Source: Kibdelosporangium aridum (GTDB lineage Bacteria; Actinomycetota; Actinomycetes; Mycobacteriales; Pseudonocardiaceae). From it: a DNA stretch of 64,000 nt. Below, piece by piece: positions 58,857 to 64,000 of this stretch (positions are counted from its first letter, which is position 1; every line of letters begins with the position of its first letter). The notes beneath the pieces are model-generated. The model was not told the origin of the DNA. It did no database searches and worked only from the letters and a program-made list of their open reading frames with translations. The stretch spans positions 124,001-188,000 of the forward strand of contig NZ_FWXV01000004.1 of the NCBI RefSeq assembly GCF_900176515.1. Reading direction: 5' to 3'. Made by a program: the position numbers and the translations under genes.

Positions 58857-59255
58857 TTACGTCGCCTCGGTGAACTCAGTCTCGCCGAGGCGACGTCGCA
58901 CGTGTTTCCAGAAGAGCCTGACCAGCACAAGCAGCCAGACCACGGCAAGGCTGATCGCCAAGCCCAGCCAGTAGTTCCGGTCGTGCAAGCCGGGGTTGAC
59001 CGGCACGTGTGGCTGCCAGATCACCGGAACCGCGATCAGGACGAGGATCCCGGAGACCACAGCTCCGGCCTTGACGGGTCCCTTCAAGGCAAGCCCGGCA
59101 AGGCCGACGACTGGAGCGAGCACGAGGTCGTGCACCAGCGGACCGGCCAGAAACCACGCGCCGAACTCCACGATCTGCGGAACCTCAAGAGCCAGCAAGG
59201 CACCCCAGGCCATCATCACGAGCCCGGCGACACCCACCAGAAGCCGCGTCTTCAC
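58857..59255 (-). CDS. Small membrane protein at the end of the molybdoprotein operon
   Basis: 132 aa from a GTG at 59255 that overlaps the molybdoprotein stop (GTGA). Four hydrophobic helices: LLVGVAGLVMMAWGALLALE, WFLAGPLVHDLVLAPVVGLA, AGAVVSGILVLIAVPVIW and YWLGLAISLAVVWLLVLV. The WFxxGPLxHD motif is conserved in a family of unknown function. It may help anchor or supply electrons to the neighbouring enzyme; this is inference from position. Confidence 0.75.
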   Translation of the reverse strand: MKTRLLVGVAGLVMMAWGALLALEVPQIVEFGAWFLAGPLVHDLVLAPVVGLAGLALKGPVKAGAVVSGILVLIAVPVIWQPHVPVNPGLHDRNYWLGLAISLAVVWLLVLVRLFWKHVRRRLGETEFTEAT

Positions 59256-60316
59256 AGCACCTCCAGCCGGTTGACCCACTTGGTCTGCAACACGCCAGGC
59301 CGGCTCGGTGCGATGATCCGGCACGGGTAACCGTGATCCATGTCGAGCACCTCGCCGTTGCACCGCAAAGCCAACAGTGTCAACGGATCCTTGGTGTGTT
59401 CCCCAGGCAACGTGCTTGTCCGGTACAGCCCGTTCTGCTCCATCGAATGAACCTGTACCGCCGCACCAGGCTGAACACCCGCGGCCTTGAGCACGTCGGC
59501 AACTGGAACCCCGGTCCAGCTGGCCGACTGGCTCCACCCCTCGACACACGCGATGGGCAAATCAGCCGTCGTCTGCGGCATCGCGGACAGCTGGTCCAAA
59601 GTGAATCGCTTTCCCGCGACTTCCAATGTCCACGAAGGATCCTTGGTCACACCCGCGGCCGCCGCCGTCCGGTTCACCGGCACACCTTGCGGCCCCTTGG
59701 CCGACCGCCAAGCCAGCGTGGAAACGTTCCGCAGGAAGGGAACCGTTACGCCAGCGGTCGCCACCACAGCGACACCGGAAGCCAGCCATGTCGTCCGCAA
59801 GAACGCCCGCCGAGAAAGATCCGGCGAAGTATCACGCTGCAGCGCACGCCGGACAACCGGCAGCTTGACGGCGATGTGCACCAGGATCGACCCCACCGCG
59901 ACCCAGGCGACGGCGTAGTGTGCCGCCGGGAAGTAGAATGTGAATACGTAGTTCTGGGCGACGTTGAAGATCCCGGTGACCAGTTCGAAGAACGCGGCCC
60001 CGGACAGCACCAGGATCGAGCCGCGCTCCAGGGCGTGCGGCAACGACTTGACCAGTGGACGTTCGAACAGCTTCGGATAGACCGACCAGAGTTTGGCCAG
60101 CAGCAACGGAATCGCCGCGACACCGGAGATCACGTGCAGGCCCTGCGTGATCCGGTAGAAGTTCACCGGGCGTGACGGCCAGAAGAACCAGGACGGCGGG
60201 TGCTGGATCGCGTGGCTGATCAACCCGGTGACAAAGCAGACCAGGAACGCGATCCCCAGCCACAAGCCGATCCTCGCTGTGGCCTTCTCATTGTGCGCGG
60301 CGCTTCGGAACTTCAT
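59252..60316 (-). CDS. Membrane-anchored molybdopterin oxidoreductase (sulfite-oxidase fold)
   Basis: 354 aa. Residues 1-165 hold about four helices of cytochrome-b561-like character with paired histidines (GLHVISGVAAIPLLLAKLWS, AHYAVAWVAVGSILVHIAVK). A twin-arginine-like segment (DLSRRAFLRTTWLASGVAVV) leads into the extracytoplasmic domain, where IACVEGWSQSASWTGVPVAD supplies the molybdenum-ligating cysteine (near 270). HGYPCRIIAPSRPG and TKWVNRLEVL close the domain. It oxidises or reduces an unknown substrate at the outer face. ATGA overlap with the methyltransferase gene. Fusion of heme-type membrane and molybdenum domains is characteristic of this group. Confidence 0.88.
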   Translation of the reverse strand: MKFRSAAHNEKATARIGLWLGIAFLVCFVTGLISHAIQHPPSWFFWPSRPVNFYRITQGLHVISGVAAIPLLLAKLWSVYPKLFERPLVKSLPHALERGSILVLSGAAFFELVTGIFNVAQNYVFTFYFPAAHYAVAWVAVGSILVHIAVKLPVVRRALQRDTSPDLSRRAFLRTTWLASGVAVVATAGVTVPFLRNVSTLAWRSAKGPQGVPVNRTAAAAGVTKDPSWTLEVAGKRFTLDQLSAMPQTTADLPIACVEGWSQSASWTGVPVADVLKAAGVQPGAAVQVHSMEQNGLYRTSTLPGEHTKDPLTLLALRCNGEVLDMDHGYPCRIIAPSRPGVLQTKWVNRLEVL

Positions 60317-60915
60317 CGCGGCACCAACTCCGTGAACCACCGGTTGCCGCCCTCGGCGACCCACCTCGACCTGAACCCTGCCTGGAGTGCGATCTCGTCG
60401 ACCGCGTCCGCGCCGACCCAGGCCCATGGGAACCATGTGCCCAGGCCGTTCACGCGGACCGAGTGGTTCCGCAGGCCCGTTCCTGGCGGATCGAGCTCCA
60501 CAAGAACTCTGCCGTTGCGAGCGACCAGGCCGCGAACTCGGCGCAGCAGCCGGACCGGATCGCCGCCGATGCCGACATTCCCGTCCGCCAGAAGCGCGCT
60601 GTGCCAACGCCCTTCGCCGGGCAACGGATCGAAGACGTCACCCCGCAAGGCCACCGCGCCGCGGGCAAGTGTGAGCCGCACCGCGACCGCGGACACGTCG
60701 ATGCCAAGAACCGGAATTCCCCGGACCGACAAAGCGCTTGTCAGGCGGCCGGGACCGCAGCCAATGTCCAAAGTCGGGCCTGAGCAGTGCGCGAGCAGCA
60801 TCTCGTCGCTCGGCTCAGTGGCCCGCCACCGGTCGACCGGCAACGTGATCCGTTCACCAGTGGCCAGCTCAAGCCAGCATTCACTGCTCTTCAACGCCGC
60901 GTCGAACCCGGTCAT
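60313..60915 (-). CDS. Class I SAM-dependent methyltransferase
   Basis: 200 aa. Motif I is GPTLDIGCGPGRLTSALSVR near 55, motif II PVLGIDVSAVAV, then GVALRGDVFDPLPGEGRW at motif III/IV. The C-terminal part (AVDEIALQAGFRSRWVAEGG) is typical of small-molecule methyltransferases. Coupled to the molybdoprotein gene (ATGA overlap) and to the DUF2064 gene (four-base overlap). The product of the neighbouring glycosyltransferases may be its substrate. Confidence 0.85.
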   Translation of the reverse strand: MTGFDAALKSSECWLELATGERITLPVDRWRATEPSDEMLLAHCSGPTLDIGCGPGRLTSALSVRGIPVLGIDVSAVAVRLTLARGAVALRGDVFDPLPGEGRWHSALLADGNVGIGGDPVRLLRRVRGLVARNGRVLVELDPPGTGLRNHSVRVNGLGTWFPWAWVGADAVDEIALQAGFRSRWVAEGGNRWFTELVPR

Positions 60916-61544
60916 CGGGCACCTACTGTCGAGGCGAACCGGCCACTTGTCTGGCTCGCTACGCGTTGCGCGTCCGCCATCGTGTCCACATCAGACAGCA
61001 CGGGCAGATGACCCATTCGCAGGTGGCTCAATGCGAGCCAGGTCAGCGAGCCGGTATCCGGCCTGGACATCGGCACATCTCGCAGTACGGCCGCCTCAAG
61101 GGGGTCGCGCAGGCCCAGCGCCCACCACCCGCCGTCTGACGCATGACCCAGCACAGCATCCAGTTCTTCCAGACGCTCCAACGCGCTTGTCAGCAGCGCG
61201 GGGGTGACTTGAGGCGTGTCCATCCCGATTTGCAGCACCGGTCCGAACCTGGCCACGTCTCGGTGAGCATTGGCCAGGCGTGCGCCAAAACCATTGCCGC
61301 GCTGTGGAATTACGGTCACCTGTCCCAGCAGGGACGCCAGTTCGTCTCGACGCGCTGCCTGGTCCAGGTCACCGGTGAAGGCGACAACCGGTGTGACATC
61401 AGCAACCGCGAGTACGGCATCCAAGGTGTCCAGGAGCGAGGCAGCAGCGATGTCCGCAGCCTCGTGGGGAGTCGCGGGCGGGCAGAGCCTGGTCTTGGCC
61501 AAGCCTGGGACGGGCGCCTTGGCCATCACGAGCACACTTGTCAT
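60912..61544 (-). CDS. DUF2064 (TIGR04282-like) glycosyltransferase/nucleotidyltransferase-fold protein
   Basis: 210 aa. MTSVLVMAKAPVPGLAKTRL at the N terminus, GDLDQAARRDELASLLGQV, QRGNGFGARLANAHRDVARF, LQIGMDTPQVTP (DxD-like) and ASDGGWWALGLRDPLEA are the family pattern. The fold is GT-A/nucleotidyltransferase. In other bacteria DUF2064 and a GT2 partner accompany arsenosugar or unknown glycan pathways. Coupled at both ends by four-base overlaps. Confidence 0.85.
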   Translation of the reverse strand: MTSVLVMAKAPVPGLAKTRLCPPATPHEAADIAAASLLDTLDAVLAVADVTPVVAFTGDLDQAARRDELASLLGQVTVIPQRGNGFGARLANAHRDVARFGPVLQIGMDTPQVTPALLTSALERLEELDAVLGHASDGGWWALGLRDPLEAAVLRDVPMSRPDTGSLTWLALSHLRMGHLPVLSDVDTMADAQRVASQTSGRFASTVGAR

Positions 61545-62191
61545 CGCAGAACCCCCACCATGTCACGGATCGCCCGTAGCGTCCCTTTGACGGAACCGGA
61601 GACCTTGGATTTGGTGCCGGCCGCACGCGCTTGGTAGTCCACGTCGTGCTCCACCACATGCCAGCCGCTCTTGCTGGCTCGAAGCAGCAGTTCCAGTGGA
61701 TATCCGAAGGCGCGGTCCTCGACGCCGAGGGCCAGCAGTCTGGCGCGCGGTGCGACTCGCATCGGTGCGATGTCTTTCACGTGCAGGCCTCGGCTTCGCA
61801 ACAACGCCGCGAGAACGGCATTTCCTGCTCTGGCGTGCCACGGCCACACGTCACGGCTGATCGGTTTTCGGCGGGCCACCGCCATGTCGGCGCCGTCTCG
61901 GACGCTCTGGACCAGGCGGGGCAGGTCCGCCGGGTCGAGTGACGCGTCCGCGTCCATGAACGCCACCAAGTCGGCGGTGGCGTTCTCGAGTCCTGTGTGG
62001 ACGGCAGCGCCGTAGCCGCGCCGAGGTTCATGAATCACTTTGGCGCCGAGGCGCTCCGCGATCTCGGGTGAACCGTCGGACGACCCGTTGTCCACCACGA
62101 TCGCCCGGTACCCAGCGGGCATCGCGCCAAGCACTGACGGCAGCGCCGCGGCCTCGTCGAGGCAAGGCAGCACCACATCGACCATGTCCAT
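61541..62191 (-). CDS. Family 2 glycosyltransferase (TIGR04283-like)
   Basis: 216 aa. MVDVVLPCLDEAAALPSVLG, AIVVDNGSSDGSPEIAERLG, KVIHEPRRGYGAAVHTGLEN and VAFMDADASLDPADLPRLV are GT2 (DxD in MDADA). No membrane helix. It should transfer a sugar from a nucleotide or lipid donor. First gene of the leftward operon; start at 62191 or the in-frame ATG at 62185. Divergent from the polytopic membrane protein. Confidence 0.88.
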   Translation of the reverse strand: MDMVDVVLPCLDEAAALPSVLGAMPAGYRAIVVDNGSSDGSPEIAERLGAKVIHEPRRGYGAAVHTGLENATADLVAFMDADASLDPADLPRLVQSVRDGADMAVARRKPISRDVWPWHARAGNAVLAALLRSRGLHVKDIAPMRVAPRARLLALGVEDRAFGYPLELLLRASKSGWHVVEHDVDYQARAAGTKSKVSGSVKGTLRAIRDMVGVLR

Positions 62192-62334
62192 GAAAAGGGA
62201 GTTAAGTCCATCATGGAGACTTACGTACCTGTTGCAGCGCTTACCATTTTGTGACGCCGCCGAACTTCTTACGGAGTTGTGACGGCGGCCGGTTTCAGCT
62301 GGTTGTCGTGCTCGCAGGGCACTACGGTCGGCCC

Positions 62335-63615
62335 GTGTCCCGCGCTGTCAAAATTCGCGGCGATGTGGTCGCGCTCGCCTTGTTGGTCGCCGCCATCGCC
62401 GTTGGCTTCGGTTTCGGAATCCGGCTGTACGGCAGTAAACACTTCCCAGGTGCGCCGGACACGTTCGGCGAATGGCCCATTCTCGGCCAATGGGCGCCGC
62501 ACATCGGAATCGGCACGCCGCTGTCGATCATGGTGGCGATCGCCGTCGTCGCATGGGGTCCTTCGCTGGCTTCCCGCTTGCCATGGCGGAAAGCGCTGCT
62601 GCTCGGCTACGTGGCCAGCGTCAGCTGGATTGTGTCGCTCGCGTTGATCGACGGCTGGCAGCCCGGCATCGCCGAGCAGCTCACCAGCCCGGACGAATAC
62701 CTCAAAGAGGTACCGGGGATCACCGATATCGGTGTCTTCCTGCGCACGTTCTCGTCGAGAATCCTGGATTTCCAGCCGGATTCCTGGACTACGCACGTGT
62801 CCGGGCATCCGCCGGGCGCCACGCTGGTGTTCGTATGGCTGGACCACCTCGGCCTGTCCGGCGGTGGCTGGGCCGGGATGCTGTGCATTCTCGTCGGCGC
62901 CCTCACGGCCGTCGCTGTTCCTGTTGCTGTTGCGGCTCTGGGGAAACCTGAGCTTGCGAAGGCCACGCTGCCGTTCATCGTGCTCTTCCCAGGCGCGGTC
63001 TGGCTGGGAACGTCCGCCGACGCGATGTTCGCCGGTGTCACGGCCACCGGCATCGCGTTGCTTGCGATGCGGACCAAGCTGTCTGCGCTGGCAGGCGGGC
63101 TGCTGCTGGGCTTCGGCGCGTTTTTGTCGTACGGCCTTGTTTTAATCGCCGTGGTGGCGTTGGTCGTGTGTGCCGTGACCCGGAGCTGGCGGACTCTGGT
63201 GCTCGGGGTGCTGGCGGCCTGCGCTGTCGTGGCGGTGTTCGCGTGGGCGGGGTTTTGGTGGTTCGACGGCTATCACCTGGTCGTCGAGCGGTACTACCAG
63301 GGCATCGCGAACGACCGGCCGTACTGGTACTGGGTGTGGGCGAACCTGGCCTGCCTCGCGCTGGTCATCGGGCCTGCGGTGGCAGCCGGGCTGCCGCGCG
63401 CCCGGCGCTTCTCATTGGTGGTGGCCGCGATAGTGGTCATCCTGATGGCTGACATTTCCGGCCTGTCCAAGTCGGAGGTGGAGCGGATCTGGCTGCCCTT
63501 CGCCGTCTGGCTGGTGCCCGCGGCCGGATTCCTGCCCGGAACTCGGCGGTGGTGGCTGGTGGCGCAGGCGGGCACCGCGCTTATGGTGAATCACTTGCTG
63601 CTGACGAACTGGTGA
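62335..63615 (+). CDS. Polytopic membrane protein, probable glycosyltransferase-like
   Basis: 426 aa with about ten membrane helices. GTG at 62335 is preferred; the ATG-type frame start at 62251 would use most of the intergenic space. VSGHPPGATLVFVWLDHLGL and PFIVLFPGAVWLGTSADAMF are landmarks, with an acidic loop after helix 1-2 (GWQPGIAEQLTSPDEYLKEV). The layout resembles C-type mannosyl- or arabinosyltransferases, but the diagnostic DD/DE loop is not certain. Divergent from the GT2 operon and followed 5 bp later by a response regulator. Confidence 0.7.
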   Translation: MSRAVKIRGDVVALALLVAAIAVGFGFGIRLYGSKHFPGAPDTFGEWPILGQWAPHIGIGTPLSIMVAIAVVAWGPSLASRLPWRKALLLGYVASVSWIVSLALIDGWQPGIAEQLTSPDEYLKEVPGITDIGVFLRTFSSRILDFQPDSWTTHVSGHPPGATLVFVWLDHLGLSGGGWAGMLCILVGALTAVAVPVAVAALGKPELAKATLPFIVLFPGAVWLGTSADAMFAGVTATGIALLAMRTKLSALAGGLLLGFGAFLSYGLVLIAVVALVVCAVTRSWRTLVLGVLAACAVVAVFAWAGFWWFDGYHLVVERYYQGIANDRPYWYWVWANLACLALVIGPAVAAGLPRARRFSLVVAAIVVILMADISGLSKSEVERIWLPFAVWLVPAAGFLPGTRRWWLVAQAGTALMVNHLLLTNW

Positions 63616-63620
63616 GGACG

Positions 63621-64000
63621 ATGAGCGAACAAGGCCACGTGCTGGTGGTGGACGACGACGAGACGGTCCGTGACGTCGTGCGGCGATACCTAGAGCTGGC
63701 CGGGCACAAGGTCACGCTCGCCGGCGATGGCGAGCACGCGCTCGCGCTGGTCGCCGAGTCCGAACCGGACCTGCTCGTACTCGACCTGATGCTGCCCGGG
63801 ATCGACGGCCTTGAAGTGTGCCGGCGGATCCGCCAGCACAGCGCCGTACCGATCGTGATGCTCACGGCACTCGGCGAAGAGGAAAACCGGATCGCCGGAC
63901 TGCAGCTCGGCGCCGACGACTACGTGACGAAACCGTTCAGTCCCAGGGAATTGGCGCTACGCGTGGGATCAGTCCTGCGTCGCGCTCGCACTGTGCCCGC
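63621..64000 (+). CDS. Response regulator, OmpR-type receiver (cut by window edge)
   Basis: 127 aa seen; the gene continues past the right edge. HVLVVDDDETVRDVVRRYLE, phosphoacceptor in DLLVLDLMLPGIDGLEVCRR (Asp near 54), VPIVMLTALGEEENR and the Lys in DDYVTKPFSPRELALRV form a complete receiver. ATG 63621 lies 5 bp after the membrane-protein stop, so they are cotranscribed. The missing part should be a winged helix, and a kinase gene is likely to follow outside the window. Confidence 0.9.
   Translation, partial: MSEQGHVLVVDDDETVRDVVRRYLELAGHKVTLAGDGEHALALVAESEPDLLVLDLMLPGIDGLEVCRRIRQHSAVPIVMLTALGEEENRIAGLQLGADDYVTKPFSPRELALRVGSVLRRARTVP

Noticed and set aside
57696..59330. 544-codon + strand frame across the DrrAB genes
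   Set aside because: It runs through two coding genes in another frame and into a convergent gene; composition is low-complexity.

Overview
The window is GC-rich actinobacterial chromosome. Leaderless or GTG starts and four-base start/stop overlaps are frequent. Gene content (SARP/AfsR-type regulator, MprAB-like pair, Zur-controlled cysteine-free ribosomal proteins with an MRF GTPase, DrrAB-type exporters, an actinomycete integrative conjugative element) suggests a filamentous actinomycete, most likely in or near Pseudonocardiaceae. That placement is an inference from gene content, not a database result.

Layout. 1-8.3 kb: a protein-arginine deiminase-like gene cut by the left edge, a TioE-type MerR regulator with an erythromycin-esterase-family enzyme, two DHA2-type drug exporters (one with a TetR gene and a 28-bp palindromic operator), a stand-alone ATP-synthase b-subunit-like gene, an F420/FMN oxidoreductase and a YdcF-family membrane protein. 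8.4-13.3 kb: a 921-aa AfsR/SARP regulator between two small secreted proteins, then an aminoglycoside-phosphotransferase-like gene.

13.4-28.9 kb: a complete AICE of about 15.36 kb, bounded by 119-bp near-identical repeats (two mismatches) that contain the 3' part of an intact tRNA-Arg(CCU). Inside, left to right: a short GntR protein, a methyltransferase-like cargo gene, a KorSA-like GntR regulator facing CGTATACG operators, a run of very small and often cysteine-rich genes, a membrane protein with duplicated helix-turn-helix-like repeats, an FtsK/TraB-type DNA translocase, a heptamer repeat cluster (candidate clt), an HNH lipoprotein, a DUF4417 protein, a primase-polymerase and a DUF3631 ATPase (replication), an array of GGGACGGC octamers (candidate origin or protein-binding array), excisionase and tyrosine integrase.

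29-43 kb: P-loop kinase, large secreted penicillin-acylase-family hydrolase, orphan NarL-type regulator, GGDEF protein, the rpmB-rpmG-rpsR set of zinc-independent ribosomal proteins divergent from mrf across a Zur box, phosphoglycerate-mutase-like phosphatase, SGNH hydrolase, TRIC channel, and an MprA/MprB-like two-component system. 43-48.5 kb: DrrA-small ORF-DrrB exporter, alpha/beta hydrolase, secreted lipase, TetR, serine hydrolase. 48.5-55.2 kb: galactoside locus (GH36 alpha-galactosidase, ABC importer, DeoR regulator, galT).

55.2-64 kb: a PepD/HtrA-like membrane protease and a second DrrAB exporter. Both, like mprA, carry TCAG direct repeats in 11-12-bp phase 22-23 nt before their start codons, which suggests a local MprA-type regulon. 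Then follows a tightly overlapped leftward operon (GT2, DUF2064 transferase, methyltransferase, membrane-anchored sulfite-oxidase-like molybdoprotein, small membrane protein) divergent from a polytopic membrane protein and a response regulator that runs off the right edge. The function of that cluster is not known to me and it is one of the better leads for an undescribed pathway. No CRISPR array, rRNA, insertion sequence or prophage structural gene was seen.
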